DNA of 29,299 nucleotides, taken from positions 99,913 to 129,211 of the forward strand of contig BFEA01000096.1 of NCBI GenBank assembly GCA_003427395.1. Reading direction: 5' to 3'. This document shows, one piece after another, positions 17,509-25,329 of the stretch. This DNA comes from Chara braunii. Lineage: Eukaryota; Streptophyta; Charophyceae; Charales; Characeae. The notes below the pieces were generated by a model. That model saw nothing but the letters and a program-made list of their open reading frames with translations, had not been told where the DNA came from and made no database searches. Every line of letters begins with the position of its first letter. Within the stretch, counting starts at the first letter, position 1. The position numbers were made by a program, and so were the translations under genes.

Positions 17509-17826
17509 GAGAATGATAGGCTCTTCTTCTACGGGAAGCACCACCGGTTCACAACAGAGGATGTCCGGGGCCACAACGTCGTCTGGCACCCCAGGAAATT
17601 CCAACCTGCTGTAAAGAATGGAAAGTGGGTCATGGCAATAAAGGAAATTGACGGCAAGTGGAGTGCCCTGAACAGACTGGGAGCGGGTCCATTTAAGAAA
17701 AAGACCAGACAAACTCTAGTGGAGCATTTGAGTGTAGTAAACCCCGAAAGGAGCCCACAGGACGTCAATGCGTATGCAGGCCAAAAGCTCGACGAGCTCT
17801 ACTACAAAAAAATGTGGGAATTTTGA
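17509..17826 (+). CDS. Unit B conserved WHP-signature domain
   Basis: ENDRLFFYGKHHRF leads into GHNVVWHPRKFQPAVKNG followed by KWVMA, the counterpart of the unit A signature WHPxxxQPAxxNGxWVMA. A Lys-rich helical part, RQTLVEHLSVVNPE, and LDELYYKKMWEF follow. TGA 17824 interrupts before GPFYTLETTPSCCIDW and HIPQPP, which matches unit A YYDLDTSPS and VDWKVPPP. The family is not recognised. Conservation between two strongly diverged copies suggests it mattered to the element. Confidence 0.55.
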   Translation, partial: ENDRLFFYGKHHRFTTEDVRGHNVVWHPRKFQPAVKNGKWVMAIKEIDGKWSALNRLGAGPFKKKTRQTLVEHLSVVNPERSPQDVNAYAGQKLDELYYKKMWEF

Positions 17827-18606
17827 GGGCCTTTCTACACACTCGAAACGACACCGTCTTGTTGCATCGATTGGCACATTCCTCAACCTCCGGCCAGTGG
17901 TCAGCATCCGGGAGGTGGTGGAGGAGGTGACGGAGGAGATGGCTCAGGATCTGGCGGAGGAGGTGACGGAGGAGACGACTCAGGATCTGGTGCTGACAAA
18001 GCAGAGGGGAAGGGGTCGGGCAGAAAGGGTTCTGGAGAAAAGCGATTTGTCGGAAAGTGGTAAGGGGAAACGTCCTCGGAATCAAAGGGCTCCGGCGGAA
18101 AAGGGTCCGGTGGAAAAGGGCCTGGCGGAAAAGGGTCCGGCGGAAAAGGGTCGGGTGGAAAAGGGTCGGGTGGAAAAGGGTCGGGCGGAAAGGGGTCGGG
18201 CGGAAAGCGTAGAGTGTTCAGGAGTCACGAGTCTACGGGAACTGAAAGCCACTGCGAAGGGAGTCGAGATTCTGACATGCGAGACGAGGCCTCCCTGAGG
18301 TCTTATCAAGTGCGAGTAGATTTGCACTTGTCTGCGAGGACTTTATTTTGCGATGTCGAGGAGAGTCTGTGCCACAGTATGCAGTCGGCGTATCCTTTGG
18401 ACGACACCTTGCTCCTGCACCACTTGGAAGAAGGCGAACGTCAGCAGCATACGGAAGCATCTCCTGAGCGACAAAACCATTCCTTACAGGGAACCACGTC
18501 TTCGTTTTGCCTGGACGCCGGGATGCCTGCATTGCAAAGGAGCGAAGGTGCTAGCGCCAGTTCCCTCAGCTCTAGCGAGCGCCACAACGGGGCGAAGAAA
18601 ATGTGA
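17827..18606 (+). CDS. Unit B Gly-rich linker with KGSGG repeats and following segment
   Basis: After IDWHIPQPP the frame enters a Gly/Asp/Ser-rich stretch (HPGGGGGGDGGDGSGSGG). It then reads about eight KGSGG-like pentapeptides encoded by a 15-bp minisatellite (about 18087-18210). A TAA at 18061 lies just before them. Unit A has a Gly-rich stretch at the same place but no KGSGG array. The frame continues as VFRSHESTGTESHCEG and on to TGA 18604 without known motifs. An overlapping frame, giving AEKGRVEKG repeats, is also open here, so the frame assignment rests on continuity with both flanks. Confidence 0.4.
18087..18210. repeat. 15-bp minisatellite, about eight copies
   Basis: GGAAAAGGGTCNGGN repeats with single-base changes (GGGCCTGGC in one unit, AGGGG in the last two). 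In the frame of unit B it encodes KGSGG pentapeptides. Confidence 0.9.
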
Positions 18607-18690
18607 GGTCCAACACCCCCCATCTTCAGTTGGGCATAATGTTCCCCTGGTCACCGCCGTTCTGTAATGTAGAGACTCAAGACCGGTCGT

Positions 18691-19305
18691 CTCGCAAAAT
18701 GCTGGAGGGGCCCGCTGCAGGAGCGTTGGAGACTGGGGCTAGCGAGTATGAATGTCATGCTTCGTAGGGTGCGTCCATCGATTTTGAGAGCAAGAGTACA
18801 GCAGCTCCGGGGCAAGAGGAACTCTCACAGGAAACACATATTGTTGTGCAGCGGGAAGAGGAGACTTAACACATGCCGCCTTGCAAAGTGCTGGAGGGGC
18901 TCGACGCAGGAGTGTTGGAGACCGGGGCTAGCAAGCATCAACGTCGCTTCGGGGGCTGCGTCCGTCGACTTTGAGAGCAAGAGTACAGCAGCTCCGGGGG
19001 TAGATGAGCTCTCACAGGAAGCGTATGCTGTGCAGCGGGAAGAGGAGAATCAACATTGGCAGCCTCGCAAAGTGTTGGAGGGGCTCGATGCAGGAGTGTT
19101 GGAGGCCGGGGCTAGCGAGCATCACTATTATGCTTCGGAGGGTGCGTCCGTCGATTTTGAGAGCAAGAGTACAACAGCTCCGGGGGAAGAGGAGCTTTCA
19201 CAGGAAGCGCATGTTGTGCAGCGGGATGAGGAGCTTCTCCAGAACTCATCGGGAAATACCATCAACATCGGGGACACCGAATTCTGCACAGAGGGTCGCC
19301 ACTAA
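18691..19305 (+). CDS. Unit B internal protein repeats, ~62 codons each
   Basis: A unit of 186-187 bp occurs about three times: the block GAGAGCAAGAGTACA starts at 18786, 18973 and 19159. A half unit (CTGGAGGGGCCCGCTGCAG) precedes it at about 18702. The peptide unit reads SVDFESKSTAAPG, ELSQEAYAVQREEE and KVLEGLDAGVLEAGASE. The first unit is in a different frame and has a TAA, because its spacing is 187 bp. The acidic, repetitive composition fits a disordered spacer, and no domain is recognised. Unit A has no clear counterpart of these repeats at this position. Confidence 0.5.
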   Translation, partial: LAKCWRGPLQERWRLGLASMNVMLRRVRPSILRARVQQLRGKRNSHRKHILLCSGKRRLNTCRLAKCWRGSTQECWRPGLASINVASGAASVDFESKSTAAPGVDELSQEAYAVQREEENQHWQPRKVLEGLDAGVLEAGASEHHYYASEGASVDFESKSTTAPGEEELSQEAHVVQRDEELLQNSSGNTINIGDTEFCTEGRH

Positions 19306-19307
19306 CG

Positions 19308-19782
19308 ATGCAAGAGGGTGATGTTAAGGGAGGTCAGTGGACGTTTGTGGAAGGCAAAGACCGTGGGGAGGAAGCATGTGCGTGGACGTTTGTGGAAGCT
19401 CCACTTCTTGGAGAAGAGGAAGGCGAAGAAGAATCCGTGGTGGAAGCTCGGCTGCATGGCGATGAGGAAGGCGAAGAACCCGTGGTGGAAGCTCGACTTT
19501 TTGGCTGTGGGGTGTCGGTCGACGTCCAGATGGATCCAGAGCGAAAAGATCATGATTCTCCGTCCACCCGTTGGGGTGAAAAACAAAGTGATCGAGCGTC
19601 TGTCCTCAGTACAGGTCGGGAAATGGTACTTCATGAAGCCATCGAGTTGGTTAGCGTCTTAGCTGCCATCGAGCTGGTTAGCGACTCAGTCGTGGCCGAG
19701 GTGCAGAACATCGAATCCTCCGTGGACGTTGGCACAGTGGCGCGACTGGAGGCCAATTTCCCTCGACGGACTCCCGAGCATG
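19308..19782 (+). CDS. Unit B acidic exon up to the splice donor
   Basis: The frame contains imperfect repeats: AWTFVEAPLLGEEEGEEE and QWTFVEGKDRGEE, then two copies of VVEARL[HF]G with EEGEE between them. A readable stretch follows: VLHEAIELVSVLAAIELVSD. It ends as FPRRTPEHG at the donor CATG|GTAAGA. This is the counterpart of the acidic exon before the intron in unit A. The role is unknown and probably a spacer between the methyltransferase-like half and the protease. Confidence 0.5.
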
Positions 19783-19927
19783 GTAAGATTTGTGAATAGT
19801 AGCACTTGCATATCTGTCACTGTTCAACTTTGTGGTCATCCAGATTGATATGATGGGCTCTTGTAGCTATTACCACTTGTTAAAAAAACGTTTGTGGTTG
19901 TGGGTTGTTTTCTATGTTTTTTTACAG
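19783..19927 (+). other. Unit B spliceosomal intron (145 bp, phase 1)
   Basis: The donor GTAAGATTTG and the acceptor TTTTTTTACAG, preceded by a T-rich tract, delimit the intron. Splicing gives a Gly codon (G + GT) and continues as VRLSMSLPMK. The position and phase match the unit A intron at 6972-7688. Confidence 0.7.
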
Positions 19928-20100
19928 GTGTGAGGTTGTCAATGTCCCTGCCCATGAAGCCTTTAAGAGCCACGCGTGGGAAATCTTTATTTCAGCAACG
20001 GCCACGAGGTGGTTTCCTCGATCCGCAAAGGGACCAGTTGTATTATGTTAAGCACAAAAAATCTTCAGACTCTTGTCCAGGGGGGATGACTTTGCGACAA
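19928..20100 (+). CDS. Unit B exon after the intron, shortened relative to unit A
   Basis: The exon opens with VRLSMSLPMKPLRATRGKSL. The Ulp1-like path then appears in the next frame from about 19997 (NGHEVVSSIRKGTS), so there is a frameshift or short deletion near 19990. Compared with unit A, about 300 bp between the intron and the Ulp1 entry motif are missing. Confidence 0.45.
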
Positions 20101-20641
20101 GGTGGTGGAGTTCTACTTGGCCTTGGTTGGCAACGCTACTTTGTCGAGGTGTCCCTCTATTTATACTTTCAGTCCGTTTTTCTATACCAAGCTCGTCTAT
20201 GAGGGATGTCGATATGATAGGGTTGCGAGATGGACAAAAGATGTGAATATTTTTTTGTACGACATGCTAATCATTCCTGTTCATAAAAATCGAATGCACT
20301 GGACCCTATTATGCGTCCACGAAGGACGGTTGGAGTACTACGGCTCCGTCCTATAAGACGATGGCGGTTTTTCTTTCCATGTATTTGGCAATTTCATGAA
20401 ATACCTCTCTAACGAAGCTATTCGTCAACTTGGTCAACACAGGAAACTACTTCTCCCGGACCTCAAGGTGGTTATTCATGGTGTCCCTCAACAGTCGAAC
20501 GGGTCGAGCTGCGGCGTTTTCATGCTCGCCTTCGCTTCTTTTCTGGCACGCCATCATCCGCCACTATTTTCGATAACCCAAACCGACATTCCAAACATCA
20601 GGCTGAGGATTGCGGTGGACATACTCCACGGCTCAGAATAA
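19997..20641 (+). CDS. Unit B Ulp1-type (C48) cysteine protease domain
   Basis: TKNLQTLVQGG is followed by TGA 20087 and then LCDKVVEFYLALV. The usual entry motif is GGWLND, so the stop takes the place of the Trp. ARWTKDVNIFLYDMLIIPVH leads to MHWTLL with the catalytic His at 20297-20299. The Asp expected in YDS is Gly here (YYGS, 20342-20344). TAA 20354 lies in the loop before FSFHVFGNFMKYLSNE. Gln (20492-20494) in VPQQSNGSSCGVFML and Cys (20510-20512) are kept. The normal end is the TAA at 20639-20641 after VDILHGSE. Three of the four key residues are present, but the missing Asp and two stops argue that this copy is inactive. Confidence 0.85.
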
Positions 20642-20693
20642 CACCCCTATTTTGAAAACACGCTAAGTTTTTTATTCGCAAGGTCATAAACAG

Positions 20694-20715
20694 AAGTGCG
20701 AATCTATTCCCACTT
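20694..20715. repeat. Dyad-like site just downstream of unit B
   Basis: AAGTGCG, then AATCTATT, then CCCACTT gives the same 7-8-7 layout as the other dyads, with one arm mismatch. It is a single copy 53 bp after the Ulp1 stop, so chance resemblance cannot be excluded. Confidence 0.5.
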
Positions 20716-20770
20716 AGTCTAGCAGTCGGCCGACTCGAGTTGTGGTATTGTTTTGATGAGGTAGAGGATT

Positions 20771-21250
20771 GAAGTGGACACTTTGATCAAGTGCATGCTT
20801 ACATGACGATGTGAATATCCCAGCCTCGTGCTGCAGTATTTTTTAAGGGTTTTTCATTTCGAGGAACTTGGCAGCTTTACTCGTAGGGCTTTCTTTAACT
20901 TTCTTGTTTTTTTAGTTTTTCCGATGTAAATGCCGCAGCCTCATGCAACCTATTTTTTAGGACCCCGGCAGCGTCGTGCTGCCTTCGTTTGTTTTCAGGT
21001 TATTCTCTTTCCTTGCCACCCAACACCAGCGAGAGGGTTGAAGTGGACGCTTAGGTCAAGTAGACGCTTAGATATCGATGTGAATATCCCAGCCTCATGG
21101 TGCAGTATCTCTTAAGTAGACCCTTAGATGTCGATGTGAATATCCCAGCCTCAAGCTGCCTTTGTTTGTTTTCGGGTTATTCTCCTTATGTCCTCTACGC
21201 CCGCGGCAGCGTCGTGCTGCCCTTATTCGTTTTCAGGTTGTACTCCTGTG
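20771..21250. repeat. Repeat block downstream of unit B, with two 17-nt hairpins
   Basis: GATGTGAATATCCCAGCCTC recurs at about 20808, 21078 and 21134, preceded by AAGTGGACNCTT-like blocks at 20772 and 21041 and by AAGTAGACCCTT at 21115. The perfect hairpin GGCAGCGTCGTGCTGCC (6-bp arms, 5-nt loop) occurs at 20967-20983 and 21205-21221, each followed by a TTCGTTTTCAGGTT-like block. No gene is seen in 20642-21420. Confidence 0.8.
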
Positions 21251-21425
21251 TTACTCATGGGACAGTCTTTGTCCTCTTTTAGACATTCTTTACACTCGTG
21301 CTCATTGGACTCGATACTCGGGCTCATTTAGCAAGATGTTGGTGAAAAATATCAATGATTTCTTCTCGGTCGCTAAATTGTTTCGTGCATACCTCTTTCT
21401 TTCGCGCGACTTTATGGTCTGAAAG

Positions 21426-21440
21426 CCCNCCCCCCCCCCG
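21426..21440. other. C run with an ambiguous base (N at 21429)
   Basis: Thirteen Cs are interrupted by a single N, which marks an unresolved homopolymer in the assembly. The length here is not reliable. Confidence 0.95.
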
Positions 21441-21599
21441 CCCAATTTTCATATATTTTGGCTCGCCCCTTTTCTGTGCGTACCGCCTCATTTTTCGGTT
21501 CAACCCCTCTGCAGTACCCTCCTCCCCGCAACCACCTTCCTTCCGCCTGTCGCGTCTTCAGCAGCCGAGGCCAATTCTTCGTGTGTCGTGAACGCTTTT

Positions 21600-21840
21600 G
21601 TCTCCACTGAATGCTGAATGTTGCTTCCATATGACAATTGCGAACTTATTCGCAATTCGAAAACCAATTATCGCCAGAATGTATGTGTGTTTGACGTGAT
21701 TTTATGGACTCCAAAAAATTTAGTGGTACAGTAAATGATCACCAATTTTGTTATCACCAGAATACATGTTGTAGTCTCCACTGAATGCTGACTGTTGTTT
21801 CCGTATAACAAATGCGAACATATTCGCAATTTGGAAGCCA
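21600..21840. repeat. ~75-bp direct repeat carrying palindromic dyads
   Basis: GTCTCCACTGAATGCTGA starts at about 21599 and again at about 21775. Each copy contains a dyad: arms AATTGCGAA and TTCGCAATT around CTTA (21636-21657), and arms TGCGAA and TTCGCA around CATA (21813-21828). The following 21840-22200 has loosely repeated TCGCCAAAATG and TTACCTTTTGT phrases. No gene is visible. Confidence 0.75.
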
Positions 21841-22199
21841 TATATTTGTGATTAGACCGTTCATATCTACAAATTTGCCAAATGGTTACCTTTTGTGTTG
21901 TCACCAGAAATTTGTTCATATATGCAAGTTCGCCAAAATGATCAGCAATTGTGTTATCGCCAAAATGTATGTGTGCTTGACCCCTGTGCTTCGACGTTGT
22001 TTGTCGCTCAAGGATCGATATGCGGTGTTCGCCAAAATGGATGATTGGCCAAAATTGTTATCTTCTGTCTTGTCACCAGGAGACTGATCATTTATTCAAG
22101 TTCACAAAAAATGATATTTTGCCGAAATGATTACCTTTTGTCTTATCGAAAAAGATGGATAAATCGCAAAAACGTTTGTCCTTTGTGTCATGTCTTGCC

Positions 22200-23530
22200 T
22201 ATAATGAAATTGGCTCCTCCAGCTTGGCAAGGTCGGCATGTCACAAGTATTTCCTCCATATTTTTGATATTTTTTTTGGAAGGATCACGAGCAAATCTAC
22301 GAAGCTTCAAATTTTTGGAATTTTCTATGAATTTTTCTAAGTGTGAAAAATCGCCAAAGTTGCCACTGTCAAATTGTGAGACTAGGCCCGCCGTTTCGGC
22401 CTCCGATGGCCGCCCTCCCTAAGAACCCGCCGGAACTCACAGTGGGGGCTATTTCCTGCTGTCGGAGGGAGTAATGGTTTAAAGCGTCTCCTCACCTTTT
22501 CCGACGACTCATTGTGCGAAAGCATATACGAATTAATTCATAGTTTAAGATTCTCTCCTCTACCTTTGCTCAAAGGAATTTGTAACTCGCTTCGAACATA
22601 TCCTCACCTCTTACGACTACCGCTTCTAAATTCAGAAGCAACCTTTGTCGCACCTTTATAATAATGGTGGCGTGATCTTGACATCCATTATCGGACCACC
22701 AAAGCATCAGTCGACGTTGTCGTTTTTAAACTTTTGCAATTCCCGGTGCCTATTCCTTTTCGCTAAAAGGGGTCGACAACGGGTCTGCCATGGGTCAGCG
22801 AGCGCGAAATCCAATTGCAATCTCATATAATGTGGACATGACCGTTAACAACGAATAATAACCATTGGCGCCCATACCGTGAGTTTTCACTCGCCTTTAT
22901 GTTACGTCGGATGCCAGACCTTTAAAATGTGTGATGCCTTACCCCTGCACTTTGATTTTATTCCATGCTCAACTGTCGTATTGACGGATAAAGATGCACC
23001 AAAATTGCAATGATTCACATCTGCGAGAGTGGGATGTGTACGATGCATCACAATTGTCAGGCTCGGTGTGGGCAAGGTCCTTATATATGAAATATTTCTG
23101 ACTTTGAAATTGAGTCCTCCACCTTTACTGGCAGATATTGCCATCCCGCTTACAGCGCCTCGTGAGCTCTTCCAATGACTCAGTGTGTAGCTTTTTTATC
23201 CCGCTTACAACGCCTCCTCACCTCTTTCAACGACTAAGTGTGCGAAAGCATTTGGGAATCAATTTGTAATTTATGCCTTCACCGTTTTGAGCTCGTTTAT
23301 TACCTCTAAGTTTCCATAGAGGAGAAAAGGTTACGTTTTCTCCAGCTCCAGGATGTGATGTTCCCTCCTCTACCTTTGCTCGCAGGAATTAATGACCATC
23401 TTAGAGCGTGTGCAAAAGAATTTGCGAATTAATTCGTAGTTTAAGATTCACTCCATATTCAAAGGGTTGGGATGCCGAGGCTTGGATTGGAGGAAGACAA
23501 AACCAAGTGCTCATTTTGTATTGTTCAGAT
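22200..23530. repeat. Dispersed repeats, no gene seen
   Basis: The phrases CTCCTCACCTNTTNCGACGACT, GTGCGAAAGCAT and CTCCTCTACCTTTGCTC recur around 22485-22575, 23200-23250 and 23360-23460. The 12-bp palindrome CGAATTAATTCG lies at 23425-23436, with a near copy at about 22530. Open frames are short and unlike units A and B. Confidence 0.55.
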
Positions 23531-25320
23531 GCCGCTCACCTCGAAATTAGCCAAAAGGGCAGAATATGATTTCAAGGGGGTTAGGGTGCTGGGGTAGGGG
23601 GTGGTGGAGCGGAGCGTCAGCAGGTGTCATAGGCCCTGTTATACGTTGCAGGTTGATGGGAACACTCGAACAAACTTGGAGTTTATTCTGAGTTGCAGAG
23701 CGGCCGCTCCAAAAGGCTACCTCGAAAATAGCCAACAAGGAAGAAATTCGATGTCACAATAATTTTAAGGGGGTTGGTCACCTCACCTTTGGTGTGCTGA
23801 GCTGAGGCAGAGGGTCAGTAGGTGTTATAGGCCCTGGAACTGGTCCACGCACCTCGAAAATAGCCAAAAGGGGTGAATGTGACTTCCAGGGAGTTAGGGT
23901 GTGCGGGGTTAGGGTGCTGGGGTAGGGGGTGGTGCAGGGGACGGTCAGCAGGTGTCATCGGCCCTGTTACAAGTTGCAGGTTGATGGGAACACTCGAACA
24001 AACCTGGAGTTTATTATGAGTTGCAGAGCGGCCGCTCCAAAAGGCTACCTTGAAAATACCCAACAAGGGAGAAATTCGATGTCACAATGATTTTAAGGGG
24101 GTTGGTCACCGTTGGTGCGCTGGGGTGAGGCGGAGGGTCAGTGTGTGTGATAGGCCCTGGAACTGGTCTACGCACCTCGAAAATAGCCAAAAGGGGAGAA
24201 TGTGACTTCCAGGGGGTTAGGGTGTGGTCCACTCACCTTAAAAATGGCCAAAAGGGGAGAATGTGACTTCTAAGGGGTTAGGGTGCTGGGGTAGGGGGTG
24301 GTGGAGGGGAGGGTCAGCAAATGTCATAGGCCCTGTTACAAGTTGCATGGGAGCACTCGAACAAACCTGGAGTTTATTCTGAGTTGCAAAGCGGCCGCTC
24401 CAAAAAGCTACCTCGAAAATAGCCAACAAGGGACAAATTCGATGTCAAAGTGATTTTAAGGCGGTTGATCACCGTTGCTGTGCTGGGGTAAGGCGGAGGG
24501 TCAGTAGGTGTCATAGGCCCTGAAACTGGTCCACGCACCTCGAAAATAGCCGAAAGGGGAGAATGTGACTTCCAGGGGGTTAGGGTGTGGTCCACTCACC
24601 TCAAAAATAGCCAAAAGGGGAAAATGTGACTTCCAGGGGTTTAGGGTGCTGGGGCAGGGGGTGGTGGAGGGGAGGGTCAGCAGGTGTCATAGGCCCTGTT
24701 ACACGTTGCAGGTTGATGGGAACACTTGAACAAACCTGGAGTTTATTCTTAGTTGCAGAGCGGCCGCTACAAAAGGCTACCTCGAAAATAGCCAACAAGG
24801 GAGAAATTCGATGTCACAGTGATTTTAAGGGGGTTGGTCACTGTTGTTGTGCTGGGGTGAGGCGGAAGGTCACTAGGTGTTATAGGCCCTGAAACTGGTC
24901 CATGCACCTTGAAGATAGCCAAAAGGGGACAATGTGACTTCCAGGGGGTTAGGGTGTGGTCCACTCACCTCAAAAATAGCCAAAAGGGGAGAATGTGACT
25001 TCCAGGGGGTTAGGGTGTTGGGGTAGGGGGTGGTGGAGGGGAGGGTCAAGCAGGTGTCATAGGCCCTGTTACAAGTTGCAGGTTGATGGGAGCACTCGAA
25101 GAAACCTGGAGTTTATTTTGAGTTGCAGAGCGGCCGCTCCAAAAGGCTACCTCGAAAATAGCCAACAAGGGAGAAATTCGATGTCAAAATGATTTTAAGG
25201 GGGTTGGTCACCGTTGGTGTGCTGGGGTGGTTGGGGGGGGGGGGGGGGGGGGGGGGGGGGCGCGGACAGTCGACTCAGTAGATGTCATAGGCCAGTAACA
25301 AGTTGCAGGTTGATGGGTCG
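23530..25320. repeat. Satellite array, five units of ~330-370 bp with composite structure
   Basis: A core with the palindrome GAGCGGCCGCTC (or a near copy) recurs at 23698, 24026, 24389, 24758 and 25128, giving spacings of 328, 363, 369 and 370 bp. Within a unit, the short block ACCTCGAAAATAGCCAA occurs up to three times in diverged sub-units: one continues AAGGGGAGAATGTGAC, another CAAGGGAGAAATTCGATG. This is a composite repeat. The recurring reverse-strand open frames of 60-80 codons come from the repetition and are not genes. Confidence 0.9.
25233..25260. repeat. G28 homopolymer
   Basis: Twenty-eight consecutive Gs end the last satellite unit. Such runs are prone to sequencing error and replication slippage, and may form G-quadruplex structures. 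Confidence 0.95.
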
Positions 25321-25329
25321 AGTACTCCA

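Larger units (their letters stand above)
13117..20641 (+). pseudogene. Unit B: disrupted ParB-like / methyltransferase-like / Ulp1 gene
   Basis: This is a paralogue of unit A in the same orientation and nearly the same length. Coding runs in frame 1 from 13117, shifts at a T7 run (15034-15040), and shifts back after a 125-bp tandem duplication (16065-16314). It then runs in frame 1 to about 18606 and through several repeat-disturbed frames to the intron (19783-19927) and the Ulp1 domain. In-frame stops occur at 14164, 16432, 17008, 17506, 17824, 18061, 20087 and 20354. The 17506 stop replaces a Trp present in unit A, and the 20087 stop replaces the Trp of the Ulp1 entry motif. Confidence 0.7.
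12555..20715 (+). mobile_element. Putative mobile element B (ParB-like / methyltransferase-like / Ulp1), approximate limits
   Basis: The span runs from the upstream dyad array to a dyad just past the Ulp1 stop (AAGTGCG-N8-CCCACTT, 20694-20715). It contains unit B, whose domain order matches unit A. The true ends could lie further out, since more repeats and perfect dyads continue to about 21830. No terminal inverted repeats or target duplication were identified by eye. Confidence 0.4.

Noticed and set aside
17768-18298. Alternative forward frame with EEVTEE and AEKGRVEKG repeats
   Set aside because: It is open because of the minisatellite. The Gly-rich frame is in register with both flanks and matches the Gly-rich position of unit A.
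4570-20089. Reassigned genetic code with TGA read as tryptophan
   Set aside because: One of the Trp-position stops is TAG, other stops are TAA or TAG, and the units also carry frameshifts, so decay is simpler.
23547-24964. Recurrent reverse-strand frames of 63-83 codons in the satellite
   Set aside because: They repeat with the satellite unit, have shifting ends and resemble no protein.
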